In this document: piece by piece, positions 1 to 8,648 of the stretch
How positions within the stretch are numbered: position 1 is the first letter of the stretch
Layout: each line of letters starts with the position of its first letter
NCBI RefSeq assembly: GCF_009826975.1
Contig: NZ_WUMO01000007.1
Span: forward strand, 186,001 to 250,000
Reading direction: 5' to 3'
DNA length: 64,000 bases
Source: Flavobacterium sp. HBTb2-11-1
GTDB lineage: Bacteria > Bacteroidota > Bacteroidia > Flavobacteriales > Flavobacteriaceae
The notes under the pieces: generated by a model
The model's database searches: none
What the model was told of the DNA's origin: nothing
What the model saw: the letters and a program-made list of their open reading frames with translations, nothing else
Program-made: the position numbers and the translations under genes

Positions 1-579
1 GTTCCGCTTCAATATAGAACCAAAGAATTATGCGATGAAGTAGTAAACGCATCTCCTTATGCAATTCCGTTTGTGCCTTTGGAGTTTATTACAGCAGAAT
101 TGTGTGAGAAGCTTGTAATAAAAAACGGTTTTGCAATAAGTCAAATTCCAGATCAATTTATTACAAAAGAAATATGCTTTTTAGCAGCTAAAAGTGGAAC
201 AGTAATAACATTAATACCAGAAGAATATTATTCGGAAGAATTGATATTAATGGTTTTTAAAAACGGTAGAAATGAACCAGATATAAATGATGTTCCTTCT
301 GTATTTATAACAGAAAATCTTCTTGAAGAATATGTAAAGATTGGAAAAGGATTATGGCTGGATAAAGCCTGCAAACAAAACGGAATTGAGAAATTGAATG
401 TTCTAAAACGAGTAATTGATTCTGGAATTGAATATTTGGAGAACATTTTCGGGAATCATTTTAGTAAAGAAACTGCTGATTATGCTTTTACGCTTTATAA
501 AAATCAAGAAAAGTGGAATCAATATGTTCAGAAATTTAAAAAGAAATTTGAGCGTATTGGATTAAATGAATATTTATAA
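1..579 (+). CDS. DUF4116-like helical repeat protein, 5' end outside window
   Basis: The frame is open to the left edge, so the true start lies outside; 192 codons are visible. The first ~115 visible residues are five degenerate units of about 22 residues, each opening with a V/I-P-x-x-F/Y-x-T/S-x-E-L pattern (VPLEFITAELCEKL, IPDQFITKEICFLA, IPEEYYSEELILMV). This spacing is like DUF4116-type helical repeats. The C-terminal third shows no repeat. A cytoplasmic protein-binding role is only an inference from the repeat architecture. The next gene starts 13 bases after the stop, so the two may be co-transcribed. A GTG at 73 could act as a start, but the repeat continues upstream of it, which argues against that. 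Confidence 0.75.
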   Translation, partial: VPLQYRTKELCDEVVNASPYAIPFVPLEFITAELCEKLVIKNGFAISQIPDQFITKEICFLAAKSGTVITLIPEEYYSEELILMVFKNGRNEPDINDVPSVFITENLLEEYVKIGKGLWLDKACKQNGIEKLNVLKRVIDSGIEYLENIFGNHFSKETADYAFTLYKNQEKWNQYVQKFKKKFERIGLNEYL

Positions 580-592
580 ATTAAAAAATACC

Positions 593-970
593 ATGACCAA
601 AAGAGAAAAAATAATCCAAAACTACATAGAAGCTTATAATCAGTTTGATACTGATAAAATGATTGCCGATTTTGACGAATCGATTGTTTTTGAAAATATC
701 CAAAATGGAGAAACAAACTTGACCCTGAACGGGATAAAAGAATTTACAGCTCAAGCCGAAAAAGCTAAAGAATATTTTTCGGAAAGAAAGCAAACTATAA
801 CATCACTCAGACAGGATGAAATTACAGCAATTGTCGATATCGATTATTATGCAGTTCTAGCAATAGATTTCCCAAACGGATTAAAAGCTGGTCAGGGATT
901 AAATATGAAAGGAAAATCGATTTTTCAGTTTTTAGATGATAAAATTATCAAACTGACTGATATGAGTTAA
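593..970 (+). CDS. SnoaL/NTF2-like domain protein
   Basis: A 125-residue protein of the NTF2-like alpha+beta cone fold. It opens with the typical helix pattern (IIQNYIEAYNQFDTDKMIADF) followed by FDESIVFENI, and ends with beta strands (GKSIFQFLDDKIIKLTD). This is the layout of SnoaL-like proteins, which serve as small-molecule isomerases, hydrolases or binding subunits. No catalytic residue identifies a substrate. The start at 593 is preferred over an in-frame ATG at 566, because the earlier one overlaps the preceding gene and adds nine residues outside the fold. No signal peptide is present. It sits between the repeat protein and a GNAT acetyltransferase, with only 4 bases before the latter, so co-transcription is likely. 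Confidence 0.75.
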   Translation: MTKREKIIQNYIEAYNQFDTDKMIADFDESIVFENIQNGETNLTLNGIKEFTAQAEKAKEYFSERKQTITSLRQDEITAIVDIDYYAVLAIDFPNGLKAGQGLNMKGKSIFQFLDDKIIKLTDMS

Positions 971-974
971 GGTT

Positions 975-1412
975 ATGAGTTTGAAAGCAAATATTAGAAA
1001 AGCAGGAAATCAAGATTTAGATTTTGTCTACAAAGCAATTTGCGAACTCGAAAATGAGGTTTTAGATTTTGAAGTTTTCGAAATGATCTTCAATGAAAAC
1101 ATTTCAAACCCAAGAAATCTCTATCTAATTGCAGAAAACGAAATAGAAGGTTTAGGATTTATTAGTTTTCATACTCAAAATTTGCTCCATCATTGCGGAT
1201 TGGTTGGTGAAATTCAGGAGTTTTTTATTCGTCAAAAATATCGAGGTCAAGGCGTTGGAAAATTATTAATAAATGAGATTTTAAGTTTTGCAGAGAAAAA
1301 TGCTTTGAAAAGTATCGAAGTAACCACAAATAAAAAACGAGTAGAAAACGTAGCAATTTATGAAAATCTAGGTTTTACTTTAAGTCACAATAAGTTTACG
1401 ATTTATAAATGA
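975..1412 (+). CDS. GNAT family N-acetyltransferase
   Basis: A 145-residue single-domain acetyltransferase. The acetyl-CoA pyrophosphate-binding motif A is clear (RQKYRGQGVGKLLI, about residues 88-101), preceded by the strand ending in GLVGEIQEFFI. It is followed by the helix and strand that close the fold (SIEVTTNKKRVENVAIYENLGF). The YENLGF motif near the C-terminus is typical of the family, with Tyr as the usual general acid. The acceptor substrate cannot be inferred. The gene starts 4 bases after its upstream neighbour and is followed by a long palindrome at 1434-1537. Confidence 0.88.
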   Translation: MSLKANIRKAGNQDLDFVYKAICELENEVLDFEVFEMIFNENISNPRNLYLIAENEIEGLGFISFHTQNLLHHCGLVGEIQEFFIRQKYRGQGVGKLLINEILSFAEKNALKSIEVTTNKKRVENVAIYENLGFTLSHNKFTIYK

Positions 1413-1433
1413 ATAAAGAATTGTCAGTCTAGT

Positions 1434-1537
1434 TTGTCATTTCGACTGAAGGGAGAAATCTTCGCGAGAAGCTCGACAAAGATTGGCATGTTGGAACGGA
1501 ATTTCTCGCGGAGATTTCTCGTTTCTCGAAATGACAA
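1434..1537. repeat. 104-bp intergenic palindrome (REP-like)
   Basis: The outer arms TTGTCATTTCGA (1434-1445) and TCGAAATGACAA (1526-1537) are perfectly complementary. An inner pair, GAGAAATCTTCGCGAGAA and TTCTCGCGGAGATTTCTC, differs from perfect complementarity at one position. The unit lies between two convergent genes and would form a long stem-loop. Short palindromes of this kind are common between genes in flavobacteria. It contains no reading frame of note. Confidence 0.75.
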
Positions 1538-1553
1538 GCTTTGATGTGTAAAA

Positions 1554-1582
1554 ACAAAAAACCGAAGCAAATAGCTTCGGTT
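1554..1582 (-). terminator. Rho-independent terminator of the HMG-CoA synthase gene
   Basis: An 8-bp stem ACCGAAGC/GCTTCGGT (1561-1568 and 1574-1581) has a 5-base loop. On the minus strand it is followed by a T-run. It lies about 45 bases beyond the minus-strand stop at 1624. Confidence 0.85.
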
Positions 1583-1623
1583 CAATATTGGAATTTGGAA
1601 TTTAAAAATTGAAAGTTAATTTT

Positions 1624-2985
1624 TTAATCCACCCATTTATAATATCTCGCCCCAATTAAAACAGGAATTTCTTTTTCAATTCGGTCTAAAACCCATTCGT
1701 TTTTTGGGGTTCTTATGCTTTGTTTTTGTTCTTTTTTATGAAGGCTTTCATAAGTGTTGAAATCAATTTCTACGCTTTCAGCTAAATTTTCAAAAAGTTT
1801 TACATTTTCTAAAGCGGATTTCCATTCTGACTGAATAGTCCCTTCAAAAACTTTCGATTTCGATCCGCTTCCGTACGCTAAGAAACCGAATTTAGTTCCT
1901 GCAACTTCTTTATTTGTGTCATAAAAATGAGCTAAAGTCGATAACAATCCCATGAAAATAGAACCTGTATACAGATTTCCAATTAAAGAAGAAGCCAATT
2001 CAGCAGGTTGCAATTTCTCAGTTACAAAACTTTTGTAATCTTCAGATTTTGCCACTTCTTTAATTTTTGTCTGATAATCTGCAGGTGCAATATCATCAGC
2101 AATAATTTTTTCGGCACTGTCTAAAGCGTAAATTTCAGACAACATTCGTCGCCCTTGGAAAGAATATGGCAAGTGCATTACAATGCTATGCCAAGTGTTA
2201 TATAAAGTTTCAGTAGTATTTTTTAGTTTTTTGAATGAAAAGTAAGCATTTCGCGTACGATCCATATAACATTGGTTTGAATACTGACCGTCAAAAACCG
2301 GCTGATCTTTATGGATTTCAATTTCAGCTTCTAAATTGTCAAACCAAGAATCGTTATTGGTGTTTTTAGTAATTTCTTCTTTAGAAATGGTTCTATATGG
2401 TTTAAAGAAATCGAAAACACCTTTTGTGCTGGTTGCCCAATTATCATCAAAAGCAATAATTTTTGGGTCAGCAGAAATAAGCATCGCAACAGCTCCGGCG
2501 CCTTGAGTGTATTCTCCGCCAGAATTTAAATCGTATTTTGCGAAATCTGAAGTAACTACGATCGCTTTTTTCGTTGGATTTAATTTAACGAAGTCCAAAC
2601 AGTTTTGCATCGCGTCAACTCCGCCGATACAAGCAAAAGTAAAGTCAACTACATCGCATTCTGCTAATGAATCTTCTCCAAATTTTTGCTCCATTAAACT
2701 AATTAAGTAAGAAGCAATTGGTTTAGAACTGTCAATGCCACTTTCGGTACCAACATAGATTCGGCTGATTTCTTTTAAATCAATTTTATTGTCAATAATC
2801 AGTTTGGTTAATGCATTAGCTCCGAAAACAACCGCATCCTGATGAACGTCTGGGAAAGTCATTTTTAGTAATCCAAGACCTTTTTCTAATTTTTCTGGTT
2901 CAATATTTCTGGCAATAGCCAAAGTTTTTATGGGTAAATGTATGTTTGCTACATCAAATGAAATAGCATCAATTCCTGTTTTCAT
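1624..2985 (-). CDS. mvaS: Hydroxymethylglutaryl-CoA synthase family protein
   Basis: A 453-residue thiolase-fold enzyme, matching HMG-CoA synthase, which condenses acetyl-CoA with acetoacetyl-CoA at the start of the mevalonate pathway (used by Flavobacteriia for isoprenoids). All three catalytic residues can be placed: Glu in YVGTESGIDSSKP, the acyl-carrying Cys in TFACIGGVDAMQN and His in VMHLPYSFQGRR. The N-terminus MKTGIDAISF fits the family. It is a single gene with its own terminator, divergent from sdhC. A related polyketide-type HMG synthase is possible but less likely, because no polyketide genes are nearby. Confidence 0.88.
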   Translation of the reverse strand: MKTGIDAISFDVANIHLPIKTLAIARNIEPEKLEKGLGLLKMTFPDVHQDAVVFGANALTKLIIDNKIDLKEISRIYVGTESGIDSSKPIASYLISLMEQKFGEDSLAECDVVDFTFACIGGVDAMQNCLDFVKLNPTKKAIVVTSDFAKYDLNSGGEYTQGAGAVAMLISADPKIIAFDDNWATSTKGVFDFFKPYRTISKEEITKNTNNDSWFDNLEAEIEIHKDQPVFDGQYSNQCYMDRTRNAYFSFKKLKNTTETLYNTWHSIVMHLPYSFQGRRMLSEIYALDSAEKIIADDIAPADYQTKIKEVAKSEDYKSFVTEKLQPAELASSLIGNLYTGSIFMGLLSTLAHFYDTNKEVAGTKFGFLAYGSGSKSKVFEGTIQSEWKSALENVKLFENLAESVEIDFNTYESLHKKEQKQSIRTPKNEWVLDRIEKEIPVLIGARYYKWVD

Positions 2986-3279
2986 TCTTAATTTTTTGAG
3001 GCGCTAAAGGTAAAACTATGTTGCGGAATGACAATTTTTTACTTAGACAAAATTTCAGACGAAGAACACTTTTGAAGAAAATAAATCAAAACTTTGAATA
3101 AAATAACAATATGATAAATTTTTGGTAATCTACTAAGGGCTTAAAATCTTTCTTTAAGGCTTAAAAAGCAGTCTTTTGAAGTTTTCTATAGTGAATTATT
3201 CTTAAGTAGTTTTATTTTTGTACGTAAAAATACGTAGAATGAGGCTATTTTAAAATCATTATAAATAACAGCGAAATGG

Positions 3280-3310
3280 TTGTAGTTCTTTTGTAATTGA
3301 ATTATTTTTG
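3280..3310 (+). promoter_or_regulatory. Promoter of sdhCAB (Bacteroidota type)
   Basis: A -33 element TTG (3280-3282), a 20-base spacer and a -7 element TATTTTTG (3303-3310) match the Bacteroidota consensus TTG-N19/20-TAnnTTTG. The start codon is 33 bases downstream. The rest of the 357-base divergent gap (2986-3342) is AT-rich; I see no gene or RNA in it. Confidence 0.7.
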
Positions 3311-3342
3311 TCTAATTTTTTAAAACAAACTACTTAACACTT

Positions 3343-4008
3343 ATGGCACAATCTGCACTATTGAATGCTTCCATTTTAAAGAAAGTAGCTATGGCTCTTT
3401 CGGGAATATTCTTAATCACGTTTTTAGCGCTGCATGTTTCCTTAAATTTTATCTCTATTATTAGTGAAGACGTTTTTAACGAAGCTTCTCACTTTATGGG
3501 ATACAATCCGCTGATTCAGTATGTAATGCAGCCAATTTTGGCATTCGGGGTAATTTTCCACTTTGTAATGGGATTTATTCTTACGGCTCAAAACAGCGCG
3601 GCACGACCAATCGCATACGCTAAATACAACGGAGCTGCAAACGCTTCTTGGAGTTCTAGAAATATGATTATTTCTGGATTGGTTATTTTGGCTTTCTTAG
3701 GATTGCACTTTTATGATTTCTGGTTTCCTGAAGTTACCTACAAATATATTGCAGGCACAGCGCCAGATGCTACAAGGTATTATGGTGAGTTAGTTCACAA
3801 ATTTCATGACCCAATCCGTACGGCATTGTACTGTGTGTCATTTATCCTTTTAGGATTCCACTTATGGCACGGGTTTGCATCTTCTCTTCAATCAGTGGGG
3901 ATGCACAACAAATACTCTAGATTTTTGGCGAAAGTAGGTTACTGGTTTGCGGTTGTAGTCCCAGGTCTTTTCGTAATTATCGCTTTATTTCATCATTTCA
4001 ATAATTAA
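3343..4008 (+). CDS. sdhC: Succinate dehydrogenase cytochrome b subunit
   Basis: A 221-residue integral membrane protein with about five hydrophobic helices. It is the single-polypeptide, di-haem cytochrome b type of succinate:quinone oxidoreductase found in Bacteroidota and Bacillus. Candidate haem-ligand histidines lie within helices (LALHVSLNF, FGVIFHFVMGF, LGLHFYDFW, LGFHLWHGF). It anchors SdhA and SdhB to the membrane and reduces menaquinone. It is first in an operon with sdhA, 12 bases downstream, and sdhB. Confidence 0.93.
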   Translation: MAQSALLNASILKKVAMALSGIFLITFLALHVSLNFISIISEDVFNEASHFMGYNPLIQYVMQPILAFGVIFHFVMGFILTAQNSAARPIAYAKYNGAANASWSSRNMIISGLVILAFLGLHFYDFWFPEVTYKYIAGTAPDATRYYGELVHKFHDPIRTALYCVSFILLGFHLWHGFASSLQSVGMHNKYSRFLAKVGYWFAVVVPGLFVIIALFHHFNN

Positions 4009-4020
4009 TATAAAATTATA

Positions 4021-6021
4021 ATGGCATTAGATTCAAAAATTCCAAATGGTCCGATAGCGGACAAATGGACAAATTATAAAGATCATATTAATTTAGTAAA
4101 CCCTGCCAACAAACGTAATCTTGATATTATCGTAGTAGGTACAGGTTTGGCTGGAGGTTCGGCTGCGGCTACTCTAGCAGAGTTAGGATATAACGTAAAA
4201 GCATTCTGCTTCCAAGATTCTCCACGTCGTGCGCACTCTATTGCTGCACAAGGAGGTATCAACGCGGCAAAAAACTATAAAGGTGACGGTGACTCAGTTT
4301 ACAGATTGTTCTATGATACTGTAAAGGGAGGTGACTACCGTGCACGTGAGGCAAACGTTTATCGTTTGGCTGAAGTTTCTGCTAACATTATTGACCAATG
4401 TGTAGCTCAAGGGGTTCCGTTGGCTCGTGAATATGGCGGACTTTTAGATAACCGTTCTTTTGGAGGAACTTTGGTTTCTCGTACATTTTATGCACAAGGA
4501 CAAACTGGACAACAATTGTTGCTAGGAGCTTATTCTGCAATGAACCGTCAGATTGGTCGTGGAAAAATTAAAATGTACAACCGTCACGAAATGCTTGACA
4601 TTGTAATCGTTGATGGAAAAGCGAGAGGTATTATCGCTCGTAACTTAATCACTGGAGAAATTGAAAGACATTCTGCTCATGCGGTAGTAATTGGTTCTGG
4701 AGGATACGGAAACGTATTTTTCCTTTCAACAAATGCTATGGGAAGTAACGCAACAGCAGCTTGGAAAATTCATAAAAAAGGAGCGTTTTTCGCAAATCCT
4801 TGTTACACACAAATTCACCCAACATGTATTCCGGTTTCAGGAGATCATCAGTCTAAATTGACTTTGATGTCTGAATCTTTACGTAATGATGGTCGTATTT
4901 GGGTGCCTAAAAAATTAGAAGATGCTCAGGCTATCCGTGAAGGAAAGAAAAAAGCAATTGATTTATCTGAAGACGAAAGAGATTATTTCTTGGAAAGAAG
5001 ATATCCTGCTTTTGGTAACTTAGTTCCTCGTGACGTTGCATCTCGTGCGGCTAAAGAAAGATGTGATGCTGGTTTTGGAGTTAACAAAACTGGAGAAGCA
5101 GTTTATTTAGATTTCGCGGCTGCTATCGAGCGTTACGGAAAAGAAGCTGCTCACGTAAAAGGATTGAATGAAAATGATAAAGCTTTAGTTACTAAATTAG
5201 GAACTGATATCGTGAAAAGTAAATACGGAAACTTATTCCAAATGTACTTGAAGATTGTTGACGAAGATCCTTATGTAACGCCAATGATGATTTACCCAGC
5301 GGTTCACTACACAATGGGTGGAACTTGGGTTGATTATAACTTAATGACAACAATTCCTGGATGTTTCTCAATTGGAGAATCTAACTTCTCTGACCACGGA
5401 GCAAACAGACTTGGAGCTTCTGCTTTAATGCAAGGTTTAGCTGATGGATATTTCGTATTGCCATATACTATCGGAGATTATTTAGCTCCAGATATTAAAA
5501 TGGGACCAATTTCTACAGACTTGCCAGAATTCGTTGAAGCTGAAAAAGCAGTTGTAGATCAAATCAACAAATTTATCAATAACAACGGTAAACATTCTGT
5601 AGATTATTTCCACAAAAAACTTGGAAAAATCATGTGGAATAAAGTAGGTATGGCTCGTAATGCTAAAGGTTTAACTGAGGCTATCGAAGAAATTGCTGCT
5701 TTGCGTGAAGAGTTTTATAGAGATGTAAAAGTTCCTGGAAGCGCTTACGAATTTAATCAGGAATTGGAAAAAGCGACTCGTGTTGCCGATTTCTTAGAAT
5801 TAGGAGAATTGTTCGCAAAAGATGCTTTACACCGTAACGAATCTTGTGGAGGTCACTTCCGTGAGGAATACCAAACAGAAGAAGGAGAAGCACTTCGTGA
5901 CGACGAAAACTTTGCATACGTTGCAGCTTGGGAATACAAAGGAAAACCAAGTGACGCAGTGTTACACAAAGAACCTCTTAATTACGAAAACATTAAATTA
6001 GTTCAAAGAAGTTATAAATAA
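4021..6021 (+). CDS. sdhA: Succinate dehydrogenase flavoprotein subunit
   Basis: A 666-residue FAD subunit that oxidises succinate to fumarate in the TCA cycle. The N-terminal dinucleotide-binding motif is GTGLAGGSAAATLAE. The FAD-attachment motif is SPRRAHSIAAQGGINAA, with the His for covalent FAD binding. The active-site region includes FFANPCYTQIHPTCIP, and further on HYTMGG and the glycine-rich GANRLGASALMQ. The C-terminal domain carries the HRNESCGGHFR motif. The length fits the ~660-residue Bacteroidota form. The codon choice looks like that of a highly expressed gene. An unusually structured 95-base spacer separates it from sdhB. Confidence 0.96.
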   Translation: MALDSKIPNGPIADKWTNYKDHINLVNPANKRNLDIIVVGTGLAGGSAAATLAELGYNVKAFCFQDSPRRAHSIAAQGGINAAKNYKGDGDSVYRLFYDTVKGGDYRAREANVYRLAEVSANIIDQCVAQGVPLAREYGGLLDNRSFGGTLVSRTFYAQGQTGQQLLLGAYSAMNRQIGRGKIKMYNRHEMLDIVIVDGKARGIIARNLITGEIERHSAHAVVIGSGGYGNVFFLSTNAMGSNATAAWKIHKKGAFFANPCYTQIHPTCIPVSGDHQSKLTLMSESLRNDGRIWVPKKLEDAQAIREGKKKAIDLSEDERDYFLERRYPAFGNLVPRDVASRAAKERCDAGFGVNKTGEAVYLDFAAAIERYGKEAAHVKGLNENDKALVTKLGTDIVKSKYGNLFQMYLKIVDEDPYVTPMMIYPAVHYTMGGTWVDYNLMTTIPGCFSIGESNFSDHGANRLGASALMQGLADGYFVLPYTIGDYLAPDIKMGPISTDLPEFVEAEKAVVDQINKFINNNGKHSVDYFHKKLGKIMWNKVGMARNAKGLTEAIEEIAALREEFYRDVKVPGSAYEFNQELEKATRVADFLELGELFAKDALHRNESCGGHFREEYQTEEGEALRDDENFAYVAAWEYKGKPSDAVLHKEPLNYENIKLVQRSYK

Positions 6022-6039
6022 GAATTTGGTCGAAAGCCC

Positions 6040-6102
6040 AAAGTCTTAAAGTCAAAAGGCAAAATGTGCCAAGCGACTTTCGACTTTCGACTTTATGACT
6101 TT
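6040..6102 (+). repeat. Inverted repeat in the sdhA-sdhB spacer
   Basis: AAAGTCTTAAAGTC (6040-6053) and GACTTTATGACTTT (6089-6102) are complementary at 13 of 14 positions. A smaller GGCA/TGCC stem and repeated GACTTTC units lie between them. The element could be a transcript stability or processing structure inside the operon; that is inference. Confidence 0.5.
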
Positions 6103-6116
6103 CAAACGAAAAAGGT

Positions 6117-6863
6117 ATGAAACTTACATTAAAAATATGGCGTCAAAAAAACGCTCAAGATAAAGGAGGGATTGTAGAATATCCTATCGATGGAATCGAA
6201 CCAGACATGTCTTTCCTTGAAATGTTAGACGTTCTTAACGAAGATCTAATCAATAAAGGAGAAGAGCCTGTAGCATTTGACCATGATTGTCGTGAAGGAA
6301 TCTGCGGAATGTGTTCTTTATTCATCAACGGTGAAGCACACGGGCCAGACAGAGGTGTTACAACTTGTCAGTTGCACATGCGTATGTTTAAAGATGGCGA
6401 TACGATTTTTATCGAGCCATTTAGAGCAAAAGCTTTCCCTGTAATTAAGGATTTAGTGGTTGACAGAAGTTCTTTTGATAGAATCCAGCACGCTGGTGGA
6501 TTTATTTCTGTTAATACTTCAGGAAACACAATCGATGCGAATACTATTCCAATTCCAAAGGCAGATGCAGACAAATCATTTGATGCTGCTGCTTGTATTG
6601 GTTGCGGAGCTTGTGTTGCAACTTGTAAAAACTCTTCAGCAATGTTATTCGTTTCTGCAAAAGTTTCTCAATATGCATTATTGCCACAAGGTAAAGTAGA
6701 AGCAACAGACCGTGTATTAAACATGGTTCACCAAATGGATTTAGAAGGTTTTGGAAACTGTACCAATACAGGAGCTTGTGAAATCGAATGTCCAAAAGGA
6801 ATTTCGCTTGAAAATATCGCACGTATGAACCGTGAGTATTTAGCAGCAAGCTTGAAAGGTTAA
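6117..6863 (+). CDS. sdhB: Succinate dehydrogenase iron-sulfur subunit
   Basis: A 248-residue subunit that passes electrons from FAD to the haem b subunit. The N-terminal plant-ferredoxin-like [2Fe-2S] domain shows CREGICGMC with a further Cys in VTTCQLH. The C-terminal domain binds [4Fe-4S] and [3Fe-4S] clusters (CIGCGACVATCKN, then CTNTGACEIECP). The start ATG lies at the end of the structured spacer. The gene is last in the operon and is followed by a strong terminator. Confidence 0.96.
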   Translation: MKLTLKIWRQKNAQDKGGIVEYPIDGIEPDMSFLEMLDVLNEDLINKGEEPVAFDHDCREGICGMCSLFINGEAHGPDRGVTTCQLHMRMFKDGDTIFIEPFRAKAFPVIKDLVVDRSSFDRIQHAGGFISVNTSGNTIDANTIPIPKADADKSFDAAACIGCGACVATCKNSSAMLFVSAKVSQYALLPQGKVEATDRVLNMVHQMDLEGFGNCTNTGACEIECPKGISLENIARMNREYLAASLKG

Positions 6864-6884
6864 TTAAACCGATTACTATATTAA

Positions 6885-6914
6885 AAAAGCTTCCGATATC
6901 GGAAGCTTTTTTTT
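6885..6914 (+). terminator. Rho-independent terminator of sdhCAB
   Basis: A perfect AAGCTTCCGAT/ATCGGAAGCTT hairpin is followed by a run of T, starting about 20 bases after the sdhB stop. Confidence 0.92.
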
Positions 6915-7067
6915 GTTGTTTCAGTTTGTGGAGAACTATTTTCTGTTTTATCTTTAATTCTCTTTCTAAACCATCGAAAATGAGCTTGTGAAATACTTTT
7001 TTCAAATTTAACTGCTTCGTGAGCTACATTAAATTCTTACTTTTGTAAGTACAAAAAAATAATTGGC

Positions 7068-7844
7068 ATGAGCACTGAAAATGAAGTTTTAAATTATAGC
7101 AAAGAAGAACGTAAAAATCATATTCTAAAAGAGATCAACCTGCATACACGTGTAAGTTTTGAAACTCTTTCGGCTAAACTTGGTGTTTCTGAAGATACTG
7201 TTCGCCGTGATATAAACGAACTTGACGCCGAATCGCTTATAATCAAAGTAAAAGGCGGTGCAATGACCAAAGGATATCACTATTCTTCGCTGAATCAGAC
7301 TTATGCTGTAGAAGCGAAACAAGTTATTGCGCAGAAAGCAGTCGATCTTCTTCATGATGGTATGGTTTTAATTGTTGATGGAGGAACCACTATTCGTGAA
7401 TTCATCCGATTAATTCCAAACGATCTTAATCTAACTGTTTTTACAATTACTGCTTTAACGGCTGTTCAACTTCTGGATAAACCAAATATCAAAACCATCA
7501 TGATTGGCGGTAGTATTTCTTCTTACAGCCAAATGTGTGTTAGTGGTGAAGCTTTTCATCAATTAGCTAGCATAAAGGCTGATCTTTTGGTCTTAGGAAC
7601 AAATGCTCTTGATGTAGATGGCGGTTATTCTGATTCTGATTGGGAAACGGTTCAGGTAAAAAAAGCTATGATTAATGCTTCTAGAAAAACAGCAGTTTTA
7701 ACTATTACGGAGAAATTAAACACCGTTCTTAAAATGAAAATTGCCAATTTATCTGAAATAAATTATGTAATTACGGAAGTAGAACCAACTCACGAAAAAT
7801 TACAACCTTATAAAAGTGCTGTTCCAAGTCTTATTGTGATCTAA
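7068..7844 (+). CDS. DeoR/GlpR family transcriptional regulator
   Basis: A 258-residue repressor-type regulator. The N-terminal winged HTH is SFETLSAKLGVSEDTVRRDI, followed by the family signature INELDAESLIIKVKGGA. The C-terminal DeoR sensor domain, which binds phosphorylated sugars, carries DGGTTIREF, TITALTAVQLL and GGSISSYSQMCVS. The target operon cannot be told from context, since no sugar-catabolic gene is adjacent. A -7-like TACTTTTG lies at 7038-7045, but no matching -33 TTG is visible. The nearest downstream gene is an omega-amidase in the same orientation, 36 bases away. Confidence 0.9.
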   Translation: MSTENEVLNYSKEERKNHILKEINLHTRVSFETLSAKLGVSEDTVRRDINELDAESLIIKVKGGAMTKGYHYSSLNQTYAVEAKQVIAQKAVDLLHDGMVLIVDGGTTIREFIRLIPNDLNLTVFTITALTAVQLLDKPNIKTIMIGGSISSYSQMCVSGEAFHQLASIKADLLVLGTNALDVDGGYSDSDWETVQVKKAMINASRKTAVLTITEKLNTVLKMKIANLSEINYVITEVEPTHEKLQPYKSAVPSLIVI

Positions 7845-7880
7845 TTTCAAAGTGCTTTTGACTTTCATACAGTTATAAAA

Positions 7881-8648
7881 ATGAAAATTGCTTTAATCCA
7901 AACCGATCTTTTTTGGCAGAATGCCAGTAAAAACCGTGAAAATTTCGATTCAAAAATTAATGAAATTGATTCGGAAGTAAATTTGATTGTACTTCCTGAA
8001 ATGTTTTCGACCGGATTTACTATGAACGTTTCTGAGGTTGCTGAAACCATGCAAGGTGAAACGATTGGATGGATGAAGTTTAAAGCAAAACAAAAAAATA
8101 CAGCAATTACTGGAAGTGTAGTTATTGTCGAAAATGGAAAGTATTATAATCGTATGATTTTTGTTTTTCCGTCAGGCGAAATTCAATATTACGATAAAAG
8201 GCATTCCTTTTCTCTTGCAGGCGAAGACAAAGTGTATACGCGTGGAAACCGAAAAGTAATTGTAGAGTATTTAGACTGGAAAATATGCCTTCAGATTTGC
8301 TACGATTTGAGATTTCCTGTTTTTGTGCGAAATGCAGAAAACTACGACCTGATTCTGTATGTGGCCAATTGGCCAAAAGTGCGCACCAATGCTTGGGATA
8401 CTTTGCTAAAAGCCCGGGCAATAGAAAATCTTTCCTATGTAATTGGGGCAAACAGGATAGGGAAGGATGCTCATAATTTTGAACACATTGGTCATTCACA
8501 AGTGATAGATTTCTTAGGGAATTATATTTTAGAGCCACAAGAAAAAAATGGTGTCTTTGTCGTAGAATTAGACAAAAACACCATGTATGAAACGCGTAAA
8601 AAGTTAGATTTTTTAAGCGATAGAGATCAGTTTGATATCAAGCTTTAA
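7881..8648 (+). CDS. Omega-amidase/nitrilase superfamily hydrolase (YafV/Nit2-like)
   Basis: A 255-residue carbon-nitrogen hydrolase. The catalytic triad is visible: Glu in VLPEMFSTGFTM, Lys in YDKRHSFSLAGE and Cys in LQICYDLRFPVFVRN. The FSTGF and ICYDLRFP contexts are those of omega-amidases, which hydrolyse alpha-ketoglutaramate or alpha-keto-gamma-methylthiobutyramate arising from glutamine transamination. It is cytoplasmic. Its stop codon overlaps the stop of the convergent lipoprotein gene by 4 bases, so there is no room for a separate terminator between the two. Confidence 0.9.
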   Translation: MKIALIQTDLFWQNASKNRENFDSKINEIDSEVNLIVLPEMFSTGFTMNVSEVAETMQGETIGWMKFKAKQKNTAITGSVVIVENGKYYNRMIFVFPSGEIQYYDKRHSFSLAGEDKVYTRGNRKVIVEYLDWKICLQICYDLRFPVFVRNAENYDLILYVANWPKVRTNAWDTLLKARAIENLSYVIGANRIGKDAHNFEHIGHSQVIDFLGNYILEPQEKNGVFVVELDKNTMYETRKKLDFLSDRDQFDIKL

